From the NCBI RefSeq assembly GCF_004792665.1, contig NZ_SRZX01000005.1, forward strand, positions 62,001 to 126,000: a stretch of DNA of 64,000 nucleotides, written 5' to 3'. The stretch comes from Marinobacter orientalis (GTDB lineage Bacteria > Pseudomonadota > Gammaproteobacteria > Pseudomonadales > Oleiphilaceae). Numbering within the stretch: position 1 is the first letter of the stretch; every line of letters begins with the position of its first letter. The translations under genes were made by a program, and so were the position numbers. Positions 31,282 through 39,377 of the stretch are shown piece by piece. The notes below the pieces were generated by a model. It searched no databases, was not told the origin of the DNA, and was given only the letters and a program-made list of their open reading frames with translations.

Positions 31282-31331
31282 TAATGGCGGCCGGATGATG
31301 GCCAGCCCGGAAAAACCTTGTGGAGCTGATA

Positions 31332-32357
31332 ATGACAAAGCGTTCATACCGGCTGGGCGATATTGCCTCCGAGCTTGGGGCGGAACTCAGGGGCAATCCC
31401 GATGCTGAAATTGGCGGCCTGGCCACGCTTCAGGCGGCGGCTCCCGGCGAGATAGCTTTCCTGGCCAATCCCTCCTACGCCCGCTATCTTGCAGATACCC
31501 GGGCCTCTGCGGTCATTGTCTCCCCGTCCGTCGCCGATCAGTGCACTGCCAACGCCCTGTTGCTGGACAATCCGTATCTTGGCTATGCTCGCCTGAGCCA
31601 TTGGTTCGACCCTGCACCCGTTCCGCAGCCCGGTGTCCATGACTCTGCAGTAGTGGACCCTTCTGCGGAGGTTTCAGAAAGCGCCAGTATCGGACCCCAG
31701 GCGGTTGTCGAGGCCGGAGCTGTTATTGGTAACAACGTGGTAGTCGGTGCCGGCTGTATCATTGGCGCCCGTTGCAACATTGGCGAACGTTCAGTGCTGC
31801 GTCCCCGGGTGACCCTGGCCCACGACATTGTGCTGGGCAAGCGCTGCCACATTCTGAGTGGCGCTGTTATCGGGTCGGACGGCTTCGGATTTGCCAATGA
31901 AAAAGGTACCTGGCACCGGATCGCACAGCTTGGCAGAGTCGTCCTGGGCGACGATGTAGAAGTAGGCGCGAACACCACCATCGATCGCGGTGCGCTTGAT
32001 GACACGTTGATTGGCAATGGTGTAAAACTCGACAACCTCATTCAGATTGCACATAACGTCAGCATTGGTGATCACAGCGCCATGGCGGCAATGGTAGGTA
32101 TCGCCGGCAGCACCCATATTGGTAGCCACTGCGTCTTTGGCGGCGCTTCCGGGGTGGCTGGACATCTTACGATTGCCGATCAGGTACATCTGACCGGCAT
32201 GACACTGGTTACTGGCGATATCCGGGAGGCCGGTGTTTATTCGTCGGGGACCAGCGCCGACAGTAACCGGCAGTGGCGCAAGAATGCCGTGCGTTTTCGT
32301 CAGCTTGATGCCATGGCGCGTCGGCTAAAAGAACTGGAAAAGAAAATAGAAGGCTGA
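31332..32357 (+). CDS. lpxD: UDP-3-O-(3-hydroxyacyl)glucosamine N-acyltransferase
   Basis: A 341-residue lipid A enzyme: N-terminal uridine-binding domain, then a left-handed beta-helix of hexapeptide repeats. The catalytic His is in [10 protein letters not shown]. It adds the second acyl chain to the UDP-glucosamine precursor. GGAG at 31322-31325 sits correctly for ATG 31332; a GTG at 31320 overlaps that site and is less likely. Confidence 0.94.
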   Translation: MTKRSYRLGDIASELGAELRGNPDAEIGGLATLQAAAPGEIAFLANPSYARYLADTRASAVIVSPSVADQCTANALLLDNPYLGYARLSHWFDPAPVPQPGVHDSAVVDPSAEVSESASIGPQAVVEAGAVIGNNVVVGAGCIIGARCNIGERSVLRPRVTLAHDIVLGKRCHILSGAVIGSDGFGFANEKGTWHRIAQLGRVVLGDDVEVGANTTIDRGALDDTLIGNGVKLDNLIQIAHNVSIGDHSAMAAMVGIAGSTHIGSHCVFGGASGVAGHLTIADQVHLTGMTLVTGDIREAGVYSSGTSADSNRQWRKNAVRFRQLDAMARRLKELEKKIEG

Positions 32358-32368
32358 GGCCGTTACTG

Positions 32369-32809
32369 ATGATTATGACCATCAAAGAAATTATGGAATA
32401 CCTGCCACACCGCTACCCGTTTTTGCTGGTTGACCGGGTGACGGAGGCAGAGAAGGGGGAGTTTATCAAGGGATACAAGAACATTTCCCTGAACGAGCCC
32501 TTTTTTAACGGCCACTTCCCGAACAATCCCATTATGCCGGGCGTGCTTATTATTGAAGCCATGGCGCAACTCTCGGGCATTCTCGGTTTTCTGACGGTGG
32601 GCCGGAAGCCGTCAGATGGCGTGGTACAATATCTGGCCGGTTCCAGTAAAGCGCGCTTCAAGCGCCCGGTTGTGCCGGGTGACAGGCTGAGCCTGGAGTC
32701 CCGGATGATCTCCGGCAAACGTGGAATCTACAAATTCGAGTGCCGCGCACTGGTAGATGACGAAGTCGTCTGTGTGGCAGAAATACTGACCGCTGAGAGA
32801 GAAGTCTGA
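32369..32809 (+). CDS. fabZ: (3R)-hydroxyacyl-ACP dehydratase FabZ
   Basis: A 146-residue hot-dog fold dehydratase. [13 protein letters not shown], the catalytic His in [15 protein letters not shown] and the Glu in [11 protein letters not shown] are all present. It dehydrates hydroxyacyl-ACP in fatty-acid elongation and competes with LpxA/LpxD for the same pool, which explains its place between lpxD and lpxA. Its stop overlaps the lpxA start (TGATG). Confidence 0.96.
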   Translation: MIMTIKEIMEYLPHRYPFLLVDRVTEAEKGEFIKGYKNISLNEPFFNGHFPNNPIMPGVLIIEAMAQLSGILGFLTVGRKPSDGVVQYLAGSSKARFKRPVVPGDRLSLESRMISGKRGIYKFECRALVDDEVVCVAEILTAEREV

Positions 32810-33600
32810 TGGCGACAAAAGAATGGTCGGGAGTCCATCCTCAGGCGATCGTGGATCCGTCGGCCAAATTGGCTGACAACGTAACTGTTGGTCCGTGGAG
32901 CTATATCGGCCCGGACGTGGAGATCGGTGAAGGCACCGAGATCATGTCCCATGTAGTGATCAAGGGCCCCACCAGGATTGGTCGCAATAACCGCATCTTC
33001 CAGTTCTCCAGTGTGGGCGAGGAATGCCAGGACAAGAAGTATGCGGGCGAGCCCACCACGCTCCTTATTGGCAACGACAACACAATCCGTGAGAGTTGCA
33101 CCATTCACCGGGGCACAGTTCAGGACCGGGGCGAAACCAGCATCGGCAACGGCAATCTGTTGATGGCGTACGTTCACGTCGCCCACGACTGTGTCATCGG
33201 AAACAACACCATACTGGCTAACTGCGCCACACTGGCGGGCCATGTGTCCGTGGGCGACTTTGCCATCCTGGGTGGTGGCACCATGGTCCATCAGTTCTGC
33301 CACATCGGTACCCACAGCATGAGTGCCGGCGGAAGCATCGTTCTCAAAGATATTCCTGCCTACATCATGGCAAGTGGCCAGTCAGCCCAGCCATTCGGTA
33401 TGAATGTGGAAGGGTTGCGGCGCCGTGGCTTCAGCAAGGAGGTTCTGCTGGTACTTCGTCGCGCCTACAAGGTTATCTATCGCCAGGGCCTGACAACCGA
33501 ACAGGCCGTTGTGGAACTGGAAAAAGCCTATTCGGATATCCCCGAAGTGCAGCCGTTGATTGAATCCCTTCGTGGTGCAGACCGCGGCATTATCCGCTGA
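32809..33600 (+). CDS. lpxA: UDP-N-acetylglucosamine O-acyltransferase
   Basis: A 263-residue trimeric left-handed beta-helix acyltransferase, first step of lipid A synthesis. Features: hexapeptide repeats from residue 10, catalytic His in AYVHVAHDCVIGN, and the SAGGSIVLKDIPAYIMASGQ region (20 residues). Translationally coupled to fabZ by a 1-base overlap. Confidence 0.96.
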   Translation: MATKEWSGVHPQAIVDPSAKLADNVTVGPWSYIGPDVEIGEGTEIMSHVVIKGPTRIGRNNRIFQFSSVGEECQDKKYAGEPTTLLIGNDNTIRESCTIHRGTVQDRGETSIGNGNLLMAYVHVAHDCVIGNNTILANCATLAGHVSVGDFAILGGGTMVHQFCHIGTHSMSAGGSIVLKDIPAYIMASGQSAQPFGMNVEGLRRRGFSKEVLLVLRRAYKVIYRQGLTTEQAVVELEKAYSDIPEVQPLIESLRGADRGIIR

Positions 33601-33607
33601 TCAGCGA

Positions 33608-34804
33608 GTGGCGACCCCGGTGACGGATCCTACCGACATTCCTGCTGTCAGTGACCGCAAAGTAACCTTTGCCATGGTGGCCGGAGAAGCCTCTGGCGAT
33701 ATCCTTGGCGCAGGCCTGATCCGATCACTGCGGCAGCGGTACCCCAACGCACGGTTCGTAGGCATTGGCGGTGAGGAAATGACGGCAGAAGGCTTCCATT
33801 CGCTGGTGCCCATGGAAAGGCTTTCCGTGATGGGACTGGTGGAAGTGCTTGGCCGCATCCGTGAGCTGTTCAGCATTCGTGCCCGATTGATGGACTATCT
33901 GCTGGCAACACCACCGGACGTGGTGATTGGTATCGATTCCCCGGATTTCACGCTGGGCATTGAGCGGCGCTGCCGTGACGCCGGCATGCTCACTGCTCAC
34001 TATGTCAGCCCGTCGGTCTGGGCCTGGCGCCAGAAACGCATCTTCAAGATTGCCAGATCTGTCAATCTCATGTTGACGCTGTTTCCCTTTGAGGCGCGTT
34101 TTTACGAAGAACACAATATACCCGTGGCCTTTGTGGGCCATCCCCTGGCAGACCGTATTCCGATGACCCCGGATACCACCGCTGCCCGCCAGGCGCTGGG
34201 TCTTCGCGAAGACGCGCCGGTGCTGGCCATCCTGCCCGGAAGCAGGGGAGGCGAGGTGGAACGTCTTGGCACCCTGTTTCTCGAGGCGGCGCGCTGGATG
34301 CAGGGCAAACGCCCCGATCTGCAGCTGGTGATTCCGTGTGTCAACCGGGAGCGGGAAATTCAGGTTCGCGCCCTGGTGGAAGCGCTGGATGTGAAGCTTG
34401 AGGTAACCATTGTAAGGGGGCGCTCGCGGGAAGTGATGGCGTCCTCGGATGTAGTCCTGTTAGCTTCCGGAACGGCAACCCTGGAAGCCATGTTGCTGAA
34501 AAAGCCCATGGTAGTGGGTTACCGGCTGAGCAGTTTCAGTTACGCGCTGGTATCGCGGCTGGTAAAGGTTCCCCATGTAGCGCTGCCCAACCTGCTGGCG
34601 CGGGAGCCCCTGGTACCGGAACTGTTGCAGGACGAGGCTACTGCAGAGACCCTGGGCGAGGCCGTTCTCGAGCGCCTCGAAAACGTAACCGAGCGCGCCC
34701 GTCTTACGGAGGCCTTCTCCCGGTTGCATGAGCAGTTAAGGCAGAATGCCGACGAACAGGCTGCAGCAGCCGTTTCAGCACTCATTGAAGGTAAGCAGCC
34801 ATGA
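33608..34804 (+). CDS. lpxB: Lipid-A-disaccharide synthase
   Basis: A 398-residue GT-B glycosyltransferase that joins UDP-diacylglucosamine and lipid [15 protein letters not shown] is the N-terminal signature, followed by [14 protein letters not shown] and LPGSRGGEV. The start is uncertain: GTG 33608 gives a short N-terminal extension and avoids overlap with lpxA, GTG 33620 is also possible, while the ORF from 33560 runs inside lpxA. It overlaps rnhB by 4 bases. Confidence 0.94.
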   Translation: MATPVTDPTDIPAVSDRKVTFAMVAGEASGDILGAGLIRSLRQRYPNARFVGIGGEEMTAEGFHSLVPMERLSVMGLVEVLGRIRELFSIRARLMDYLLATPPDVVIGIDSPDFTLGIERRCRDAGMLTAHYVSPSVWAWRQKRIFKIARSVNLMLTLFPFEARFYEEHNIPVAFVGHPLADRIPMTPDTTAARQALGLREDAPVLAILPGSRGGEVERLGTLFLEAARWMQGKRPDLQLVIPCVNREREIQVRALVEALDVKLEVTIVRGRSREVMASSDVVLLASGTATLEAMLLKKPMVVGYRLSSFSYALVSRLVKVPHVALPNLLAREPLVPELLQDEATAETLGEAVLERLENVTERARLTEAFSRLHEQLRQNADEQAAAAVSALIEGKQP

Positions 34805-35484
34805 GCATGAGCAAAAGCCCGCTACCAGCTTTCGAATGTCGCTATCAGGGCCGGCTGCTGGCCGGTGTGGATGAAGTCGGCCGCGGCCCGCTGGTGGGCG
34901 CTGTGGTGACAGCGGCAGTGATACTGGATCCGGAAAAACCGATACCCGGCCTGGCAGATTCCAAAGAGCTGACCGCGGAGCGCCGTGAGGCATTGTACGA
35001 ACTGATTATCGAGCGGGCCATCGCCTGGAGCCTGGGCCGTTGTGAAGCCGAGGAAATTGACCGCCTGAATATTTATCGCGCCACCATGGTGGCGATGGAG
35101 CGGGCGGTGGCCGGGCTGCATATAAAACCCGAATACGTACTGGTGGATGGCAATTGCTGCCCGGACTGGCACTGGCCATCGGAGCCGGTCATCAAAGGCG
35201 ATAGCCGCGTGCAAGCTATCAGCGCTGCCTCCATACTCGCCAAGGTAACCCGCGACCGGGAAATGGTTGTGCTCCATGAAGCCTATCCTCACTACGGATT
35301 CGCCAGCCACAAGGGCTATTCCACGCCAGTACACCTGGAAGCACTCGCCAGACTGGGTGCCACAAGCCAGCACCGGCGTTCATTCCGGCCCGTGCAGGAG
35401 GCAATTAAGGCGGTTGGCATGATCGACACAAATCCGGCTGGTGAACTGCTGTATCCTTCAGACCTCTTCGAAAATAAGGATTGA
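34801..35484 (+). CDS. rnhB: Ribonuclease HII
   Basis: A 227-residue RNase H type 2 enzyme, which removes ribonucleotides from DNA and RNA from hybrids. [15 protein letters not shown] carries the catalytic DE, VDGN and the [20 protein letters not shown] block supply the rest. It closes the lipid A operon, overlapping lpxB (ATGA). Its stop codon lies inside the -35 element of the tRNA promoter. Confidence 0.95.
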   Translation: MSMSKSPLPAFECRYQGRLLAGVDEVGRGPLVGAVVTAAVILDPEKPIPGLADSKELTAERREALYELIIERAIAWSLGRCEAEEIDRLNIYRATMVAMERAVAGLHIKPEYVLVDGNCCPDWHWPSEPVIKGDSRVQAISAASILAKVTRDREMVVLHEAYPHYGFASHKGYSTPVHLEALARLGATSQHRRSFRPVQEAIKAVGMIDTNPAGELLYPSDLFENKD

Positions 35485-35509
35485 CAGGCCGTCACCAGTT
35501 CCTTAGTAT
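35481..35509 (+). promoter_or_regulatory. Sigma-70 promoter of the initiator tRNA gene
   Basis: A perfect -35 TTGACA (35481-35486), exact 17-bp spacer and -10 TAGTAT (35504-35509), followed by the GC-rich discriminator CGCGC expected of stringently controlled stable RNA genes. The -35 overlaps the rnhB stop codon. The tRNA starts 14 nt after the -10. Confidence 0.85.
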
Positions 35510-35522
35510 ACGCGCACGTTGA

Positions 35523-35599
<77 letters not shown>

Positions 35600-35607
35600 T
35601 ATTTAAG

Positions 35608-35644
35608 AAAGGCAGATCAGTTACTTACTGGTCTGCCTTTTTTC
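35608..35644 (+). terminator. Rho-independent terminator after tRNA-fMet
   Basis: AAAGGCAGATCAG pairs with CTGGTCTGCCTTT (13 bp with one wobble or mismatch) around a 7-nt loop, followed by a run of T. It begins 9 nt after the tRNA CCA end. Because it lies beyond the tRNA, it may be contributed by the island, which would restore termination after integration. Confidence 0.85.
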
Positions 35645-35667
35645 GTTTCTGTCGCCAGAATTTTCTC

Positions 35668-35757
35668 CGTGCCCTGAGCGTGCCCTAACCGTGCCATCTT
35701 CGGGAAAGGGTTTTTCAGGCTCCTATTGAATTTGACCGTAAGGCAATTCGGGGCACG
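35668..35757. repeat. Tandem 11-bp-spaced CGTGCC repeats, candidate integrase arm sites
   Basis: CGTGCC occurs at 35668, 35679 and 35690, each copy exactly 11 bp after the last (CGTGCCCTGAG, CGTGCCCTAAC, CGTGCCATCTT). A fourth copy in reverse orientation, GGGGCACG, is at 35750-35757. They lie between the tRNA 3' end and the integrase module. Short, evenly spaced direct repeats flanking the core site are what tyrosine-integrase arm-binding domains recognise; the function is inferred. Confidence 0.55.
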
Positions 35758-35784
35758 AAGGAACGATCCTGCGTTGCCTACCGC

Positions 35785-36057
35785 TTAGTCCTCTTTCCCG
35801 TCCCCAGAGTATTCACCGACATCTTCAGCCTGGCGCTGGTCTTTGATGTGCGTAATCAACTGGTCGATATCGCAACTGAAATAGTTGCACAGTTTGTCCA
35901 AATTGTCCGTCACCGTGCTGTGGCCAGGATGGTTGATGATTTTGGATAGCGTCATCCGGTTGATGCCCGTCTCCTTGGCGATTTCCCCAATAGTTATTCT
36001 CCGCTTCTCAGCGAATTCCTTATCTGCAATGAGCTCTTTCAAGTGATAGCGAATCAT
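35785..36057 (-). CDS. Cro/CI-type HTH repressor
   Basis: A 90-residue DNA-binding protein. The helix-turn-helix spans about residues 22-45 (TIGEIAKETGINRMTLSKII), followed by a typical helical tail that recognises a short operator. The C-terminal acidic tail is not conserved in the family. It is divergent from the Xis-like gene across 128 bp containing a perfect palindrome, so it most likely represses xis/int and itself, keeping the island integrated. Confidence 0.8.
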   Translation of the reverse strand: MIRYHLKELIADKEFAEKRRITIGEIAKETGINRMTLSKIINHPGHSTVTDNLDKLCNYFSCDIDQLITHIKDQRQAEDVGEYSGDGKED

Positions 36058-36120
36058 TTGTTGACCGAATGATAAAAAAAAGCATCAAACGCCACTTGCA
36101 ATTATCAGCAGGGGGCGTAT

Positions 36121-36185
36121 ATTGATGATCAAGTGATAACAAATGTTATCAAATGATCGCTTGAACGATAAAAGGTGATAGTCGC
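36121..36185. promoter_or_regulatory. Operator region between HTH repressor and xis-int
   Basis: A perfect palindrome TGATAAC-AAAT-GTTATCA lies at 36134-36151. ATCAAGTGAT (from 36129) and ATCAAATGAT (from 36149) are near-identical copies 20 bp apart, two helical turns, and CGATAA recurs downstream. This looks like a cluster of repressor sites overlapping the xis promoter. A binding site for the adjacent HTH protein is inferred. Confidence 0.6.
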
Positions 36186-36419
36186 ATGAACAACACTTAC
36201 CTGACAACTGAAGAACTCTCCGAACGCATCAAGTATGACGCTCGCACGATTCGCCAGTGCTTAAAGGATAGCGTCCTGTTTGAGGGCAAACACTACATCC
36301 GTCCTTTCGGGGGCAGGAAGATTCTCTATATCTGGGAGGTGATTGAAGAGGACATGCTGAGCCGGGCTCAGGACAACCTGACAATCCCAATGGCAAATGG
36401 TGGTGTCTGCCATGGCTAA
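36186..36419 (+). CDS. Excisionase-like small DNA-binding protein
   Basis: A 77-residue protein with an N-terminal winged-helix pattern YLTTEELSERIKYDARTIRQ, as in AlpA/Xis-type directionality factors, and a wing-like segment around HYIRPFGGRKILYIW. It overlaps the integrase start by 8 bp, the usual xis-int coupling. Excisionases bend DNA at the attachment site and bias the integrase towards excision. The role is inferred from position and fold. Confidence 0.7.
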   Translation: MNNTYLTTEELSERIKYDARTIRQCLKDSVLFEGKHYIRPFGGRKILYIWEVIEEDMLSRAQDNLTIPMANGGVCHG

Positions 36420-37650
36420 GGTGAGGGTGCGTCAGGATACGAACAAGTTGTTTATTGACTTCAACTACCAGGGGGTGAGATGTCGGGAGCAAACATTGCT
36501 GACCGACACTGCCAAGAATCGGAAGCAGTTGGAGATGTTGGTGCAGCGTATGGAAGCAAAGATGCTGCTTGGTGACTTCGACTACGCTGAATTTTTCCCG
36601 GGCAGTAAGAACCTGCAAAAGCTAACCAAGGCAGGAGCATTATCCGGAAATGCTGGGGCTTCAAATGTCATGGCTGATTCGGAACAGGGGGCTGATCAGG
36701 CGCCGCTGTTCTCGGATTTCGCCGACCTCTGGCTGCAAGAAAACAAAATTCAGTGGCGCGCCTCCCATCTGCGCAATGTCGAGTCCATTCTCGAGAGCTC
36801 CCTCAAGCCGGCGTTCAATAAAAAGCGCCTGACAGAGATCACCAAAGCCAACATTCTGGTAGCCCGCAACAAACTGGCGAGCCGCAAGGGCAGGGCAGGC
36901 AATGCCCAGATGGCACCCAAAACCATCAACAGCCACATGGCGGTCCTGCGGATGATTCTGACCGAAGGTGCCGAGCGCTACGACTTTGCCAATCCGTATC
37001 GCAATATCAAGCCGCTGAAGCTGAAGAAAGTAAGCATCCAACCTTTTTCTTTAGACGAAGTGGAGCGGATCACCAAGTACGTGCGGGAGGACTACCGAAA
37101 CTACTATCAGGTGCGCTTTTACACCGGCATGCGCACTGGCGAAATCGATGGCCTGAAGTGGGAGCACGTGGACTTCATTAGGCGTGAGATTCTGGTTCGC
37201 GAAACGCTGATCAACGGGGAGACCGAGTACACCAAAACCGATGGCTCCCAGCGGGAAATTCCCATGTTTGGACCGGTATACGAGGCGCTTAAGGCCCAGT
37301 ACGAGGCCACGGGCAAGCTCAGCAAGTTTGTGTTCTGCAACCGCTTGGGACAGCCTCTGGACCACAACAACGTGACCAAGCGTGTCTGGTATCCGCTACT
37401 GGAATTTCTGAAACTGAAGAAGCGCAGGCCTTATCAAACCCGGCATACGGCAGCGACTCTTTTGCTGGCTTCCGGCGAGAATCCGGAATGGGTGGCTCGG
37501 TTATTGGGTCACTCCTCCACCGAAATGCTGTTCAAAGTGTATTCCCGCTTTATCCCGAATGTGACCCGCATGGACGGCAGCGCCTTCGAGCGCCTGATCC
37601 AGAGCCGGGTGATCGATAACGATAAGGAGGTAGGTGATGAAACTGAATGA
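36412..37650 (+). CDS. Tyrosine recombinase (integrase) with DUF3596-type arm domain
   Basis: A 412-residue integrase. Residues 1-55 match the DUF3596 arm-binding domain; a SAM-like core-binding domain follows (about 100-200), then the catalytic domain. Catalytic residues: Arg in YTGMRTGEIDGL, Arg-His in YQTRHTAAT (the first His of the usual HxxR box is Tyr here, as in several DUF3596 integrases), His in LLGHSSTEM and the nucleophile Tyr in FKVYSRF. ATG 36412 gives the conserved MAKVRVRQDTN; an ATG a few codons upstream is possible. It probably integrates at the adjacent tRNA-fMet. Confidence 0.92.
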   Translation: MAKVRVRQDTNKLFIDFNYQGVRCREQTLLTDTAKNRKQLEMLVQRMEAKMLLGDFDYAEFFPGSKNLQKLTKAGALSGNAGASNVMADSEQGADQAPLFSDFADLWLQENKIQWRASHLRNVESILESSLKPAFNKKRLTEITKANILVARNKLASRKGRAGNAQMAPKTINSHMAVLRMILTEGAERYDFANPYRNIKPLKLKKVSIQPFSLDEVERITKYVREDYRNYYQVRFYTGMRTGEIDGLKWEHVDFIRREILVRETLINGETEYTKTDGSQREIPMFGPVYEALKAQYEATGKLSKFVFCNRLGQPLDHNNVTKRVWYPLLEFLKLKKRRPYQTRHTAATLLLASGENPEWVARLLGHSSTEMLFKVYSRFIPNVTRMDGSAFERLIQSRVIDNDKEVGDETE

Positions 37651-38590
37651 ACTGTGCCCGATTCAGCAGGAAACCTTCAAAGGCACCTACCGCCTCACTG
37701 GCCGAATTGCCTGCTTCGACGACGAGGGCATTCCGTACCTGAAGCTGCGCCTTAGTAGCTGTATCAGTGATTTTGTGGTGCTGGCAGTGGTTGGCTCCAT
37801 GGTAATCCCGGAACGCTTGGGCCACATGGATCTGGTGGTCGTGAAAGGGCAAGTGTGCGTTGGCCCGCAAGAGAGCGAGATCTTGCTGACCGAGATTCGC
37901 CGACCTCGGCAGACCGACGTAGCTCACTTGCCGGCACTGCAGACCCTGCCGAGAACCTACTGCCCGAAGCCAGAAGCACTGGACCAGTTGATTACCGCCG
38001 TGCGCATGCTGGAATCGACACCTTTGCAGATCTTCATCAAGCGGGTACTGGAGCGGCGGGACCGGTTGGAGCTCTTTCTGAAGGCCCCGGCGAGTAAGAA
38101 CTACCACCATAACGAACCCGGTGGCCTGCTGTCGCATTCGCTGGAGGTAGCCCAGAACGTACTGCGAATGGCCCAGATCAACGAGCCGGAAATGCCCCGA
38201 AATCTTCAGGAAATCGGCTTTGTGGCAGGCTTGCTCCACGACATCGGCAAAACCTACACCTACGATGTGCGAGGCAAGCCAACCGCAGCCGCGCAACTGT
38301 GTGACCATGCCGATCTGACCTTGGAGGCCTGCGCATCCGGCCTCGCATACCTGGATAAGGTGGATCATGATGCCGCCTTGGCACTCCGCCACATCTGGAC
38401 CTGCGCCTCCCCTGGCGCGCGGTATGGCGCCAGGCCGGCTATGACCCTGGCCCGCTACGTTCGGGACGCGGATGCTCAGAGCGCCATGGCAGACAATCAA
38501 CGCAGGGCCTATCGGAAACGCACGCCTACGGGCTTTGGTCGGCTTGGGAACAACGTTTATTGGAGGCCATCGATCGAGGTTTATGGATGA
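37637..38590 (+). CDS. HD-domain protein, TraI_2/YhaM-like
   Basis: A 317-residue protein. Residues 10-95 resemble an OB-fold nucleic-acid-binding domain; a HD metal-hydrolase domain follows with HHNEPGGLLSHSLEVAQ and GFVAGLLHDIGKTYTY. The same OB-HD order occurs in YhaM 3'-5' exonuclease, and the HD region also matches the TraI_2 domain of ICE-encoded proteins, so a nuclease acting on single-stranded ends is plausible. AAGGAGG at 37624-37630 with 6-nt spacing fixes the start at ATG 37637. It overlaps the integrase by 14 bp and is probably cotranscribed. Confidence 0.7.
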   Translation: MKLNELCPIQQETFKGTYRLTGRIACFDDEGIPYLKLRLSSCISDFVVLAVVGSMVIPERLGHMDLVVVKGQVCVGPQESEILLTEIRRPRQTDVAHLPALQTLPRTYCPKPEALDQLITAVRMLESTPLQIFIKRVLERRDRLELFLKAPASKNYHHNEPGGLLSHSLEVAQNVLRMAQINEPEMPRNLQEIGFVAGLLHDIGKTYTYDVRGKPTAAAQLCDHADLTLEACASGLAYLDKVDHDAALALRHIWTCASPGARYGARPAMTLARYVRDADAQSAMADNQRRAYRKRTPTGFGRLGNNVYWRPSIEVYG

Positions 38591-38601
38591 GGCTTTGGAG
38601 C

Positions 38602-38754
38602 TTATTCGGAATCATTTCGCTGACCAGGCGTGTCGATTGAGGCACAACTTAAGCTCCCAATCAGAAACCCTCCAGTGGCACCGACCAACGCTGCCACTGG
38701 TCCGATCATGCCGCCTACCAGTCCACCGATAAACATGAGTAACACACTTTTCAT
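38602..38754 (-). CDS. Putative 50-residue glycine-rich membrane protein
   Basis: A short minus-strand frame encoding MKSVLLMFIGGLVGGMIGP followed by a further hydrophobic Gly/Ala/Leu stretch (VAALVGATGGFLIGSLS) and a polar tail. The GxxxG-like spacing resembles glycine-zipper membrane segments. The ATG (complement of 38752-38754) is preceded by AAGGGGG at 5-nt spacing. It lies alone in the gap between the HD gene and umuD and is antisense to no other gene. No family recognised; too short to exclude chance. Confidence 0.4.
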   Translation of the reverse strand: MKSVLLMFIGGLVGGMIGPVAALVGATGGFLIGSLSCASIDTPGQRNDSE

Positions 38755-38851
38755 ACAGCCCCCTTCTGCCAACCCTGGCAGTCTGCATTACGCTGAGTAC
38801 AGATGATGGTTCTCGTCCCCGGGTTGACCCGGCCGGATTTGCTCTCCAAAA

Positions 38852-38871
38852 TACTGTATATTCAACCAGTA
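38852..38871. promoter_or_regulatory. LexA (SOS) box upstream of umuDC
   Basis: The site TACTGTATAT-TCAACCAGTA has the CTG-N10-CAG core of the gammaproteobacterial LexA operator and differs from the usual CTGTN8ACAG at one position. It ends 13 bp before the umuD start, where it would overlap the promoter. Island-borne SOS polymerase would thus be induced by DNA damage through the host LexA. Confidence 0.85.
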
Positions 38872-38884
38872 TTCGGTGTAAAGC

Positions 38885-39328
38885 ATGTCCTGCATTCTTC
38901 TTGGTGACTACGCGTCCTTCTCACGGCTCAACATACCGCTGTTTCTGGAGCGGGTTTCGGCTGGCTTTCCGTCGCCAGCGGAGGATTATGTTGAAAAAAC
39001 CCTCGATCTGAACGAGCTGTGTATTCAACACCCCGCCTCGACGTTTTTCGTGCGAGTGCAGGGCGAGTCGATGGTGGAGGCCGGCATCCTGCCGGAGGAT
39101 GTGCTGGTGGTGGATCGGTCTCTCAGGGCCAAACACGGGGATATCATCATCGCCAGCCTGGAATCGGAAATGACAGTGAAGCAGCTTCACCTGACGCCAC
39201 CGCCAGTCCGGCTTTTACCCAGAAACCCGGCCTATCAGCCGATGATCATTGACGCTGATATGGTGCTGGAAGTGTTTGGTGTCGTGACCAATGTCGTGCG
39301 TTCGCTCAAGCGGGGAGTGAGCCCATGA
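38885..39328 (+). CDS. umuD: UmuD-like self-cleaving SOS protein
   Basis: A 147-residue S24 peptidase-like protein. Catalytic Ser62 in VQGESMVEAG and Lys99 in EMTVKQL are present, and the expected cleavage site is A26-G27 in RVSAGFPSP. After RecA-stimulated self-cleavage UmuD' joins UmuC to form polymerase V. It is followed 49 bp downstream by umuC and preceded by a LexA box. Confidence 0.93.
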   Translation: MSCILLGDYASFSRLNIPLFLERVSAGFPSPAEDYVEKTLDLNELCIQHPASTFFVRVQGESMVEAGILPEDVLVVDRSLRAKHGDIIIASLESEMTVKQLHLTPPPVRLLPRNPAYQPMIIDADMVLEVFGVVTNVVRSLKRGVSP

Positions 39329-39377
39329 CAGGAAAACTGTCGGCAACCGGCAGTTATCGGGAACAGGATCAAGCCGG

